Shown: positions 49,609 to 61,327, numbered from the stretch's first letter. The stretch: 64,000 bases of DNA from Panonychus citri (GCF_014898815.1 NW_026515541.1:558001-622000); one strand, 5' to 3'. A program made the numbers and translations. The notes: generated by a model not told the origin, from the letters alone.

Positions 49609-50758
49609 GAAAATGTTACCTTCATGTGAATACCTTAAATTAACGTTAATTGTAGATTCATGTCCGTGATTCATGATACCCACCATTGGAATGGGAGGAT
49701 TTAGATTAATGGTAGTGTTTACAACAGAAAGTGAAAAGAGACAGAGAGATGAGAGGGAGGAGGTGGAGGTGGAGATGAAAGAGAAGAGTAGAAAGTCATC
49801 ATCATCATCATTACCTTTCTCATCTTCCTCCTCTCGTCTTGTCTCTCATTCTCTCTCCTCTCTCTCTCCCTGGTCAATAGACACAACGGTAAGCACTAGT
49901 TTTTATTGTCTTGCAGAGTGACCAGTAACCAATGCAAACTAATAACGATAATTATAATGGCGATGATGATGAAGATGATGAAGATGAAGATGATGGACTA
50001 GCTTGAGTTTCGACTTTCTCTTTTTTTCATTAGCTTCTTACTTTTTAAGCAGCAATTATGGGATCATTTTTGACAAGCAACAAAACACTTATTGTTACCT
50101 GGGTCCAGTCTTGACCAGTGTTCTTGTTGGCACTGGAGGCGGACCTCGAATAGGATAAAACTTTAATGACTTACTGTTCTAATCCTTTACTCTGTTTACT
50201 GACTTACAACAGGAAAAACAATCAACTGACCCTTGAGAGAGTCATTGGTTGTAGGAAAAGTCGATGAGATACAAAAATACAAACAGAATCAAAGGTGCTA
50301 ATTATATTGTAATTACGACGACTAGACAGTAACTAAACAAGAGATTGGAACCGCTTCGAGCAAAGTTTTAGAAGTAAAGTTTTTGGAGGAAAAGTTCTGA
50401 GAAAAAAAAACTGTGACTTTGTCTTGTTATTTTCGTTTCAAATCAAATGTTTATCTCCAACGTTTAAATCAATTACCGAGAAAAGTAATTTGTTACAATT
50501 TAAGTTAATCTTGTTTTCGTTTTCGTCCAAAAGTTTCAAGGTATCGAGATGAGGATGATTACGATTAATTGGGAATTGATGGTGAACAGATTAGAACCCG
50601 TATGCCTCTGGAATTTACTTGTGGCCAGATAATTGACAGTTAGCATCGAAATTTGAATAACATTCGAATTCGAATTTTTAATTTTCCTTCGGAAATTGAG
50701 TGTAGGTAGAATTAGAATAGAATATGCATATTTAGAATCTTCTATCCTCTCATCTACC

Positions 50759-50760
<2 letters not shown>

Positions 50761-50800
<40 letters not shown>
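50761..50800. repeat. (GA)n microsatellite
   Basis: Twenty AG/GA units, the longest dinucleotide run in the window. Confidence 0.92.
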
Positions 50801-50804
<4 letters not shown>

Positions 50805-51440
50805 ATACATAATGATGATGAATAAGAAAACAAATCAAGGTAATTGATTTAATTGTTTAGTTAGAGATCCAATTGATTGCTGACAGATTTACATGTAACC
50901 ACAAATGAGTGTCCGAGAATAGGAAATGATTTCAAATGGACATAAGATCTGGATTCCGATGGCCCATATCATGAATACCATTACCATAAATTTGAATCTT
51001 GTTCAGTTGATTAACTAATTGGCTGTAATAATCATTTTAGATTCACCAATGATTCCGGTTTCTTTGCTTTTCTTACATAACCGTAGAAACTTTTAGTTCA
51101 AGTTAATTGTTTATGTACGAATGATAATTATCCTTTTTTTCAATTTGCTTGATTGTTTTAGTTTGTGTGAATGTTTACTAAACAACAAAATACAATTAGA
51201 ATGATAAATTAGCGATTCAATTGTAATTACAACTGCAACCGGTCATTAAGTGGGAATTTTTTTGCTTCCTTCTCGTTATCCAATCAGATATAAAGACCAG
51301 GTAAAAGTTAATTAGCATTTTGTTTACTTGGTTGGTGAAACTAAATCAATCATATTAGATTCCAATGTCAACTGAATAGTAATCAAATGAATTACTTGTT
51401 TCATAATTTGGATATTGCACTTGATTGGATTTTGATTTGA

Positions 51441-53246
51441 TTACAAGTACCGAGCTCGTGAATTGAAGCTAAATAATAATCTTGGATTGAATCTACTGGA
51501 TCGACAGAAAATCGCAAAAAAGCATAAACAGTAAGAGTAAAAAATAAGACAAATTGTGGCCACAATTGGTCCTCTGTTTTTGGGTTTTAAGGTCATATTG
51601 ATTAGGCCCGTTAATAGGTTGGCGAATAGGAAGATGACCAAACCGTTACGAGCGATCGCTTCGTTGAGTAAACTTTTGACCAGCGGCGGTTTTTTCATGT
51701 AGCCAAAATATTGAAGAACATCAATCAATATTGTTATCCACAGTTCGGTGACAGTGATTAATAAAATTAAAGCGATTGTGGCACAGATAAAGGCGAGGTT
51801 ACATTCTCGTCGACTTATTGGTTCGATATAAAAATGAGAGAAAGTACCGACACTTGCTAAGAAACTTGCGATCAACAGCAAGTCTAATGAGATGAGAATA
51901 TTATCCAAATTTGATCGTCGATGCCTAAGAGATTCGAGAAATGATGGACAGTAGAAATTAGTAAATCGATTAATAGGAAATTAGTTGACTGTTTTAACCT
52001 TTTATCATAGAGAATATGAGAAACGCAGATCATAAATAAATAGATGGAAATATAACCAGGCAGGGAAAATATTCCTTCCTTATTAGCGGCAATGTAACCT
52101 GAGCGATTGGAATTGAATATGAACGAGCCGATGCCTAGTGAAAGAGAGAGCTGATGACAGAGAGCAATGATTATCGGTGTTTTCCAAGATAATGACGAGT
52201 AGAAATAAATTATTCCGGAAGAGATGATCTGAACAAGGAAAAGAAGAGCAAATTTTGGTGTAAGTCGAAATTGAAAAGTTTGCAATTTACTTCGTCGATG
52301 AAAATGGTAACTCACTCGTGTTAGTCCAAGAACGATGAAGAAATTCCAGTTTACACCATATTCAGTTATCTCTTGATGATAACCTGTAAGTTTAATCAAT
52401 AGCATTCTTATGAATCCAAGAGCGAACAGGGGAAGTGATGGTGACAGAATTTTCAAAATTGAAATAGATTGAGAATTGGAGGAAGTAGATGAAGTCGGTG
52501 AGTTATAAGGTGTTGAGGTTCCTTGTCGAGATTCAATTGCTAGTAGACCGTTTAAGCCCACGAAATAAGAGACTCCCGTGTCCATCAAAGTCCATCCATA
52601 AATTTTACTCTTCGCCAATCGATCAGGAAAAATTTGAAAATCAACCGCTAGTATAACGATGCTCACAGTTAGAATAACATTTGAAAATAGATTCGTAATG
52701 AAAGGTAATTTCACCGGCATTGGTTTGGAATGAAAAACGATCTCAGGCCATTTAAGGACGACATAAACTCTAGAATACGATAAAAGTAAATGCATCGATA
52801 GGACCAATAGTATATAAGGTATAATTGTATTAATCGATTGGAGCAAAGTTACACTTAACAGGAACGGCATCGCCAAGGCCGTTGATTCAATGAATACCCG
52901 CTTGTAGAAATATCTGAGAGAGAAAAAAGTTCAGAAGAAATTAATTCGAGAAATTCGTGAAAATTACTATCGAATGAAGTTATTTTCGCTCAAGGTAACA
53001 ATTTATTGGAATCGATTTGTCCATCAATATAAATTGTTTTCCAAGAAGAAAATAACAAACAGTAAGTTAATTTCATTTGATTGTTAGAATTTGATTTATA
53101 TGAATTTACTTTGATGAATCGAGTATCGGGAAACAGGTAAGAATTGATAGAACCAGAAAATGTGATAAAATGTAAACAATAGACAAATGATAAAGCTCAG
53201 TGGGTGGAGTGTATTGATAGCGATTGATGAAGGTTGAGACGTTCAT
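51441..53246 (-). CDS. PIGW: GPI inositol acyltransferase PIG-W/GWT1, three exons
   Basis: Exons on minus strand: 53246-53110, 52913-51999, 51924-51441; 511 aa (human PIGW 504) with consistent phases. PIG-W acylates the inositol of GlcN-PI in the ER membrane, an early step of GPI anchor synthesis. The family hallmark is near residue 140: ILAVDFQIFPDRLAKSKIYG followed by WTLMDTGVSYFVGLNG, matching [26 protein letters not shown] in human. Further matches are TEYGVNWNFF, and NKEGIFSLPGY in the loop before the last helices. About ten to twelve hydrophobic segments span the protein. Exon 1 begins MNVSTFINRYQY. The third intron (51925-51998) is only 74 bp. Confidence 0.92.
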
Positions 53247-54736
53247 GGTTATCGTTAGGAATCAATTCGGTCCTTGACAATCACAATCAATGGAAAAATC
53301 TGAAGAAAATTGTCAAAAAAAAAAGATTAGAAAAAAAAATCGAGACAATTTAGTAAACTTACTTAGTTAAATTAGCGATAGAATCTGAGATTGTACAATT
53401 AAGGTGATAAAAACCTTTCCAAAAGGTTGACAATTAGGCACTTCATACAATCAATCAATCCTTTCAATGGTTAATCAGTTGGTGAGTATTAGATTATGGT
53501 TGAGATGATTTAATTTCTTGACAAGTAAACATTATCACAATGAATTTCTAATTCACTTCAGGTGATTAATCAGCAATTAGTTTGAGTTTTCAGTCACAAT
53601 TTGAACAATATTCCGATTCTGTTGATCTTCAATCTGTAAATGTAAATAAAAGGGAAAATAAATTAATTTTTATCAATTTTTTTATGGAAATAAATTGAAA
53701 AACATGTAATCAATTCATGTTAGTATAACATTTAAGTTCACAGTTGGTTGATAGTTAATAGCAGTTTAATTTACTGATTAATCAACCTTCTCACAGGATA
53801 ATTGTGCTTCCCCAGTCAGTTAAATTGAGAATAGCAATTAATTGGTGAGAAGGAGATTAAGCATAATTGTGTAATCAGTTTCTCTCATCAACCGAATCCA
53901 AACTCTTTCGTTTTTTTTTGTAGAAAAATTCATTAACTAATCCAAGTTGATCAATAAGAGATCAAAGCTTAAAGGTAGTACAACAATTAACCAGAAACAT
54001 GAACAATTGAATGTAAAAGAATCTCAATCAAACCTTATAAACCAGAAATAGACACAAGACCACAAAAGCCAATCAATAGGTTCGATGACGAATGATGATT
54101 TAATGGTCAATCTTTTCACTAATCAGTTCCAATAATCGGTAAATCACTGGGATTAATGAGACAATCAAAACAAAATGACAATTCCAATGTAAACAAGTCA
54201 AGAGATGAGAAAACAAAGGCCGAAGATTTGATTGTCCGAGTAAACCAGGATAGAATTTACTCTGGTTAAATTGTATAGAATAAGCAATCACTTCAAGTTA
54301 CAGGTAATAACTACCAGTGAATATAATCAACAATTAGTAACAATTAAAAGGCAAAAGTGAGAAAGATCAGCAAAAGAGTAGCACAAAACAAGAGTATAAA
54401 AAACCCATTGTCAGGATTTTCTTAATCAGGTAAAAATCCCTTCGATTGTAAACAATTAGAGGCGAAAGAAAATCAATCAACCTTTGGAATTAATAGAAAA
54501 TTAAAATTAGATGAAAATAATTAAAGAAAATCACAAGGAAAACTAAATTGAAAAGAAAAATAAAAGAAAATATCAAACGTAATCATTGGGAAAAAGAACC
54601 AAAAAAAAACAGCTGATCGAGGAAAAGAAAAGCAAAAATTGACTCATCTCATGTTTTCCATTTTCTTGTTTTCTCACAACAAATACAATTGTTATTCTTT
54701 AAATTGTTTGTTTAATTTTTTTATATTCTAATTGTG
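53247..54736. other. Divergent linker PIGW / COA5
   Basis: The two genes are transcribed away from each other, so both promoters should lie here. AT-rich, with no trusted coding frame. Confidence 0.6.
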
Positions 54737-55168
54737 ATGAGGGTGGTGGAAACAGAGGAAGAGTACAAAGGCGACGGAAGAGCTTGTTATGCCGTTCGAA
54801 TGGACCTGAAACATTGTGTTCTTGAGTCCGATTGTGTCAAAAAGGTTAATCAACATTGAGATTTTTTTCTTCAATTTTTTCATCAATTTTTTTTTCTTTT
54901 TCAGGATAAAATCAGCCCTCAGGAGTGTTTGAGAAGAGCTCATGAACTATTGCCCGATGAATGTGTTAGATTCAAAACACTATTAACTAATTGTAAACGT
55001 AGTTTGGTAAGTTGTTCATTTCCTTGCCAGAATTTTTTTCCTACTTTCATTTTCCTCCTCCAATGTTTACCTTTTGAAAGATGAGACTTTGGTTTTAATT
55101 GTTGATTTATTTTCCTTTGATTTTTTTAGCTTGATAACCGGAGACGATTTAGAGGACGAATTGAATGA
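54737..55168 (+). CDS. COA5: Cytochrome c oxidase assembly factor 5 (PET191), three exons
   Basis: Exons 54737-54844, 54905-55006, 55130-55168; 82 aa, all three joins in phase 0. The protein is a mitochondrial intermembrane-space factor for complex IV assembly. Two twin CX9C motifs are visible: C17 with C27 (ACYAVRMDLKHC) and a second pair in ECVRFKTLLTNC. The C-terminus CKRSLLDNRRRFRGR matches the CKRSVLDNRARFRGR of human COA5 closely. The start MRVVETEEEYKGDGRA aligns with the family start. An AATAAA lies at about 55391, 220 nt after the stop. Confidence 0.93.
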
Positions 55169-55390
55169 TCCTTAATTGTTGGCCTTTCAATTTTAGAAAT
55201 CAAGATTTACACTTGTTAATCCTGGTTGAACATTCAGAGTCTAGTCAAGAATCAACGGAAGATCTTGTAAAAAGTTAACCTGTCCAACAATTAACTTTTT
55301 AAAATGAATGTTAATCGGTAGTAATTAAAGGATTGCGTGTAAGTGTATTGTTTGTAATTAGATAAATTAACAATTATTTAAATTGTTCAC

Positions 55391-55396
55391 AATAAA
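55391..55396 (+). terminator. Candidate polyadenylation signal for COA5
   Basis: AATAAA about 223 nt downstream of the COA5 stop on the coding strand. Chance occurrence in AT-rich DNA is possible. Confidence 0.35.
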
Positions 55397-55581
55397 CTAA
55401 TACAAATTTTCATTATTGTTGAAGTTTTCTTCTTTCATGATTTCAACTTAATCGGTAGTGACAATTTTCCGATTCAATTGTAATCAGTTAATTGTCGAAA
55501 TACGAAATGGATTAGTTATAAATGAATTACAATTGATGATTTTCTTTATGTACATTAAATGGCTTTAAATTGAGTAGATTA

Positions 55582-56349
55582 AAATGTCTCCCATCTTTGT
55601 AATTGTAATTGATCAGAGACCGAGCAAATAATTACAAGATCGGCAATTGAATGGCAATTAATAGTATTTAACTTTGGCAGATTTAGTGAATGTCTGGTGA
55701 GAATTAACACCAATTAAGTCATTAGATGGACACTTTTTGATTAATGTCATAATCACTTTGGTCTTGGCGATTTGGTCTTATTTTTGTTAACGAGGGAAAA
55801 GTCGCACCATGGAGTTGATTTGTGATCGCAAATTAATTTAACCGAGTAAATGTTGACCGGGAAATTATCAATGGTGATTTGGCTTAACGATGTCAACTCG
55901 AACTCAACATTATCCAATCCCGTTTGTCTATCTCTCTTTCGAGTGGCCTGAAATTGGGAGAAAATTAAATGTCTCCCATCTTTGTAATTGTAATTGATCA
56001 GAGACCGAGCAAATAATTACAAGATCGGCAATTGAATGGCAATTAATAGTATTTAACTTTGGCAGATTTAGTGAATGTCTGGTGAGAATTAACACCAATT
56101 AAGTCATTAGATGGACACTTTTTGATTAATGTCATAATCACTTTGGTCTTGGCGATTTGGTCTTATTTTTGTTAACGAGGGAAAAGTCGCACCATGGAGT
56201 TGATTTGTGATCGCAAATTAATTTAACCGAGTAAATGTTGACCGGGAAATTATCAATGGTGATTTGGCTTAACGATGTCAACTCGAACTCAACATTATCC
56301 AATCCCGTTTGTCTATCTCTCTTTCGAGTGGCCTGAAATTGGGAGAAAA
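55582..56349. repeat. Perfect tandem duplication of about 383 bp holding the last B4GALT7 exon
   Basis: Segment 55582-55964 is repeated without a visible difference at 55967-56349 (offset 385). The copy nearer the gene contains the functional terminal exon of B4GALT7; the other carries an identical exon with its own acceptor. Confidence 0.92.
55753..55947 (-). pseudogene. Duplicate copy of the terminal B4GALT7 exon
   Basis: The same 195-nt exon (65 codons including stop, with the same TTCTCCCAATTTCAG acceptor) as at 56138-56332. If transcripts read past the first copy, splicing to this one would encode the identical C-terminus, so it may be redundant rather than broken. It is listed as a pseudo-exon because only one copy is needed. 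Confidence 0.6.
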
Positions 56350-57189
56350 GAAAAATTCGTTCAGTTATATTGATATTGATTTCTGATTACAATTAACACT
56401 CACTTCTTTTTGATTGAATAGTTTAGCGTAATCTCGCTTTCGTATTGTTGGATTGTGAATGTGAAGAAATGTATTACCAATCCCGGTTTCGATATTGGTT
56501 GGCCTGGAAATCTGATTTCGAAACAAGAATAAGTTTAAAAATCGAAAGGTCATAAAAATACTAGTGATGCAATAGAGACTCACCTGTAGTTTGGCCTCTT
56601 TAAGTCTCAGGTAAAACTCATCGTCCTCTAGTCCCCATCCCCAGTATCGGTTGGATAGTCCGTTGACCATTTGAAAATGTTCAGTTGTCATTAAAAGGAT
56701 TCCACCAACAAAAGTTTCGTAATGATACTTTGGGTGTAATTCTGGTGATGTAACATGAAATGGTCCTGATTCAGGGTAACCGTAGTTGAGATTTGGATTG
56801 AGAGGTAAAAGGTCAACATCATGCATGGCAATGTAATCACAATTTTCCTTGACCAGAGTGAATCCAGCGTTAATCAATGAGGCTCGATTGAATCGTAGAG
56901 AATCATTTTGATTGATTACATTTATGGTGAAAGATAAATTTTGATTATGCAAAAATTTGGAAACATGAGGCACAAATTGAAGAAGTTCAGTAAATCTATC
57001 TCGAAATGGTACAATTAAGGCCAGACGATGATGTTGATTACTGAAAGAGAATGGAGCAACATTTGATTGTTTTGCCGATGATTTAATTGCAGTTGAGTTG
57101 ACTAACAATAAGCTCATCAGACAAAAGCAAATGACCAAAGACATCAAGCCAAACATCAGAGTAAATTTGACAACTGATTTAATTTTCAT
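56138..57189 (-). CDS. B4GALT7: Beta-1,4-galactosyltransferase 7 (galactosyltransferase I)
   Basis: Exons on minus strand: 57189-56584, 56511-56404, 56332-56138; 302 aa (human 327). It adds the first galactose to xylose in the glycosaminoglycan-protein linker, in the Golgi. A type II membrane anchor covers about residues 8-31. The catalytic domain has the DVD metal-binding motif at 124-126 (AMHDVDLLPLN) and WGWGLEDDEFY at 183-193, the acceptor-binding loop of the family. The last exon encodes TGLDNVEFELTSLS and ends with the conserved DHKSTPWCDFS, matching TPWCTFS of human. The first intron is 72 bp, a multiple of three and free of stops, so a retained form would add 24 residues. The terminal exon is inside a perfect tandem duplication. 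Confidence 0.94.
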
Positions 57190-57990
57190 TGATGAAAAGT
57201 AAAGTCACCAATCCATGTAAACCAATTAATTAACCAAAAACAATAAGTCCAACTTTCCATTAACTTAAATCAAGTCCAACATTTGATTCAATTTAATCAA
57301 CAGATTAAATCTGAAAATATAAACAATAAAAAAAGAGACAAAAAAATACACAACAGTTTATACACCAAGACAAATTCCCTCAACCATTGAAGTCAACCCC
57401 CAAAAAACAAACCCAATCCAATCAACGATAAACCGTCAGTTAATTATTTCACACAATTAACAATCAAACTAATCAAGAAACAATTAAAACAACAATTTGT
57501 TTGTTTACATCGGAAGACGAGCCCCAAGCGAGCGAAGCGCAAGTTATCTGAAGCGGGAATTTCAAATAGTTCATTTAGAAACATTTCCATCAATTAATAC
57601 GAAGAAAACTTCAATTCCTTGAAAAAGTGTTTCTAACCTCGAGATGATTAAAAAATTCATTAATTTATTAATTGCCTTGTAATTACAAAAAGAAAATGAC
57701 GATAATCAAACTCCCTCTATCTTCCTTTTCCCCTTTTCACCAGATTAGAAGAAGATAGAGAGAAAGAGAGAGAGAGAGACTTATCTTCCATCTTCCTCAT
57801 TCTCTGTTAATCTTCACATAAATCATTTTGTCTTTTTCCATCTTCATGATTTACTGATTCTCATCTGATTTTTTTGGTGTCTTCTCTTAATCTCTCACTC
57901 GATTTTTCATTTGTTGATATTTTTTTCCTATTTGTAATTTGCTCATTGTTTTAATCGTCTCTCTAATTCAAATCAATCGATTTTGAAATA
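57190..57990. promoter_or_regulatory. Divergent region between B4GALT7 and LHPP
   Basis: The two genes start 801 bp apart on opposite strands. The stretch includes a (GA)n run near 57762-57779 and a pyrimidine-rich part before the LHPP ATG. Promoters of both genes should be here; no core element was assigned. Confidence 0.45.
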
Positions 57991-58869
57991 ATGTCATCAT
58001 CATCTTCAAGCAATTTTCTTGATAATATTAAAGGATTTTGTATCGATATCAACGGTGTCCTTTATAATTGTGGTGTTGATCAACCAATCGAGGGTTCAAT
58101 TGATGCGATTGAACAATTAAAGAGACACTCATTACCTTTCTTATTGTTAACTAATCAGACAACACTCGATTTAATCTCATTTACTAAATTTTTAAATTCC
58201 ATTGGATTTAATCAAACACCCGAAACAATAATCGCTCCTGCTCCTCAAGTTGCAATTTACTTGGAACAAAACAATTTACGACCTTTTCTATTAACTTTTC
58301 CAGGTAACTAGTTGATTTTCATTCTAATCAAATTAATTGTTATTCTTCGATTTCATTATTCTCTCTTTCCAGAGGTAAATGGTGACTTTTCCCACCTCGA
58401 TCAATCGAATCCTAATTGTGTCGTCGTCGGTGATGCTGTTCAACATTTCACTTATGAGAACATGAATCGAGCCTTTCAGATTCTCATGGACAATCAAGAT
58501 GCTCCGTTAATTGCCATGGGTCGATCAAAATACTATCTGGACAATGGTAAATTTGTTCTTGACCAAGGGGCTTTTGTAACTGGCTTAGAGTATGCAGCCG
58601 ATCGGACAGCCATTATAATTGGTAAACCTTCAGCTAACTACTTTGAATTAGCGTTGAAACAACTTGACCTTAAACCCGAACAAGTCGCAATGATTGGGGA
58701 CGATATTAGATCGGATGTTGGTGCAGCTCAATCGATCGGAATGAAAGGTATTTTGGTTCGATCGGGAAAATATCGACGAGAAACTGATGAAAATCACGCA
58801 ACCATCAAACCAGATTTAATTGTTGACAATTTAGCTCAATTGGTTGACAAACTGTTGACAACAAGATGA
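57991..58869 (+). CDS. LHPP: Phospholysine/phosphohistidine phosphatase LHPP, HAD family
   Basis: Exons 57991-58303 and 58373-58869; 269 aa (human LHPP 270). It is a soluble HAD-type phosphatase acting on inorganic pyrophosphate and N-phosphorylated His/Lys. HAD motif I is IDINGVLYN with nucleophile D19; human has DISGVL, so the residue two on is Asn here. Motif II is LLTNQTT. VVVGDAVQHFTYENMNRAFQ is the LHPP cap segment, and motifs III/IV are IIGKPSANYF and VAMIGDDIRSDVGAAQ. The start sits after a Ser-rich run (MSSSSSSNF). It converges on PPME1, with 487 bp between stops. Confidence 0.94.
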
Positions 58870-59356
58870 ACTCAATCACTTGTCATCAACGTCACAATTA
58901 GTAATTAATATATTGTTTTAACACATTGAGAAACAAAATAATTGATTGTAGAGACTTAACCATAAGAATATAATCAATTCTAATGTTAATTTTGATTATT
59001 CTGGTCTGAAATTGAGCTAATTGGAAACTTGATTGTTCCACTAATTTTATCACATTTCAACTGCTCAATTCCTTGGACGATCAACTGATGAGAATTATTT
59101 CTTAATTTGATTGTTTATCAAAGAAAATTATATAAAATGGAAATGGATTTTCATCATCATGATTTACATTTAATTAAGTAAATGGTAAGATTGACAATCA
59201 ATCATAAACGTTTAGATTATTTCAACGAATAATCAATTTGTACCTAGACACATGAGAAATTTAATTGATAATGAATCAAGTGAAAATGAGCGATGATTAA
59301 AATAGCGACATTTTTGGCATTGAATTGATTTAAGATCAGGGTGAAAATCGTGGAAA
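58870..59356. other. Convergent linker LHPP / PPME1
   Basis: Two gene ends meet here. AT-rich 3' flanking DNA; nothing else seen. Confidence 0.6.
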
Positions 59357-60988
59357 TTAGCATGATGGAAATGGACGATCGAACTCCTTAATTGCTTCAG
59401 TGAATCGATTCCTGACTAGAAACGTGGCTATTGTATCAGCGACCTGAAAGATAACAAGAGAGACAATTAAAAATTTGATCAACTGATTAAGTAGCAATTT
59501 AATTACCTTTTCCGGGACATCTTCGTGAACTGCATGACCACATTGGGGTAGTACTTGTAGTTGAAATTTCCCTTGCATTTGGCCGATGGTTAATTGCCTG
59601 TCGAGATTATCAATTCCAGCGAGAAGTAACAGTTTTCCATGAACAGGGGAGCTGAGAAATAGTTCAGAAAGACCTTGAAACCAACTCTTCCAATAGGGTT
59701 CTGATTTGGATAAATTGATTCTCCAGGTATATTCAGTTTTCTGATGATCATCAGATTGTTTCGGTGATTCGGACATTTCGGGTGACTTTTCTTCGATTGA
59801 TGTTTCAAGTGATGATGATGTCGACGATTTACTTTTATTTACATCATCTGAATCTTCATTTTCATCAGCTGGTTCATTCTCTTCAGGTATTTGATCATCA
59901 GAATCAAATAATCTTCTACCACTTGATGAACTATCGGATTCTTCTTGATCACTCGTGCTAGTGGACAGTTTATCGATCACATCATCAGTTGCTGGGGCTC
60001 CAGTGATTAAGCTAAATGAATAGAAAATAACAGTTAAATTGTCAGAAATTGCTAATATAACCAAGAGTACAATAATTTACTTTTTCAATTGTCCAGGCAT
60101 CGATATTCGGGCTGCTTCAAGATTCCGTGTTTGTCCACTTTTGAGACTAAAGGTTACATTAACATAGAAAATGATGACCAATTAGTGATCGAATTTTTTT
60201 ACCGATAATCACTCGAGTACCTACCACCATTCAATAGCGTTTTCGAGGCTTTGGAATGATTTTGGTCTTCCTTTTAAAACTGATTGCATTGATTGTAATG
60301 CGTCTAATGCTGTTCCTTCAACGACATCGATTACAATTATTCCTAAAATGGATGGTAGTATCTCCATTAATTGATGGGTACAATGGACAGCAAGTGCTCC
60401 TCCCATACTGTGGCCAATAATTACGATCGGTGGTAAATCGATGTCTTCATTTTTCTCATCCAAAACAGCTAAATAGAAAATGGAAAAAGAGAAACTCAGT
60501 CAATCATTATGAACGAAATCAAGTTAATCTATTCCACCAACTTTACCTTTAACTATTTTTCCAATGTCACTGGTCAATGTGGGAACCGATAGGTCAGTCT
60601 CGTTCTTACAAGATGACCCACCGTGGCCTCTTAAATCGATCGCTATGACACGACAGACACACAATTCTCTGATATGTTTAGTGAACAACGACCAAGTTAA
60701 ACCCGAATAACCGCCGCCATGTAAAAGAACCAAAACCAGGGAGGATGAGGTTGAATCTTTCTGGAAACCAGATAAATAAACTCTGAAAGAATCTTCACCA
60801 GAATCAGTTAGATTAATTGTCTTGAAACATTCAAAATAATCTTTATAATCAATCGGCTTATAGTCTCGCTTAAAACGAGAAGCGTTGTTACCAACAGATC
60901 GATTGGCACTTCCACTTGGTAATCCAATTGGTCGTGGAGTTAATTTGTTATATTTTAGACGAAGCAAATTCTTATCCAATGCTGACAT
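59357..60988 (-). CDS. PPME1: Protein phosphatase methylesterase 1 (PPME1), five exons
   Basis: Exons on minus strand: 60988-60547, 60468-60225, 60146-60081, 60011-59507, 59443-59357; 447 aa, all phases consistent. It removes the methyl ester from the C-terminal leucine of the PP2A catalytic subunit. The alpha/beta-hydrolase fold is clear: oxyanion loop VLLHGGGYSG, DLRGHGGSS, nucleophile Ser168 in GHSMGGA, and the catalytic His in PQCGHAVHED. KGRPKSFQSLENAIEWC and YTWRINLSKSEPYWKSWF match human almost word for word. The linker after ITGAP is unusually long and acidic (EESDSSSSGRRLFDSDD and further EDSDD stretches), which accounts for the greater length than human (386 aa). The start MSALDKNLLRLKYNKLTP was chosen over an upstream in-frame stretch. 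Confidence 0.93.
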
Positions 60989-61327
60989 GATTAAACTAAA
61001 ATTAAATTCACAATTGAAATTAATTGAACAACAATCCAAACAAACTCAACATCTGATCATCAAATATCTGATCCAATGGATCGAGTATTTTAAATATCTT
61101 TTTATTTACTGATCCATTTTGTTTGATTGTTAACAATTAACAAATTGCGATTTTATGAAAAATTATTTGATTGTGTTAAGGAAAATGGATCAGCGATAAA
61201 CAATGATTTAGCTTTGATAAAGGTTATCACAATTGAACGGGATTCGAATTGGTTACGATTGAATCGTTTTGTTGATCACTTTTAATTTCGGGTGAAAGTT
61301 GATCAATAATCTATAGTTAATTGTTGA
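60989..61327. other. Linker PPME1 / NGLY1
   Basis: The NGLY1 end and PPME1 start are about 340 bp apart, both on the minus strand. The PPME1 promoter should lie here. No other signal seen. Confidence 0.55.

Larger units (their letters stand above)
38676..51440. other. Large noncoding region upstream of bowl
   Basis: About 12.8 kb between the bowl start and PIGW with no trusted coding frame. On the plus strand CAGGTAA occurs at 39060, 40071, 40347, 41590, 41844, 43603, 44227, 44296, 45852, 48497, 48952, 49050 and 49284, several after pyrimidine tracts. Two exon-like intervals are listed separately. (GAT)n, (TCATC)n and (GA)n runs are frequent. A noncoding transcript divergent from bowl would explain the splice-like signals. 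Confidence 0.5.

Noticed and set aside
49673..49921. 82-residue plus-strand frame
   Set aside because: It spans the purine/(TCATC)n/pyrimidine cassette and is made of Glu, Lys and Ser runs.
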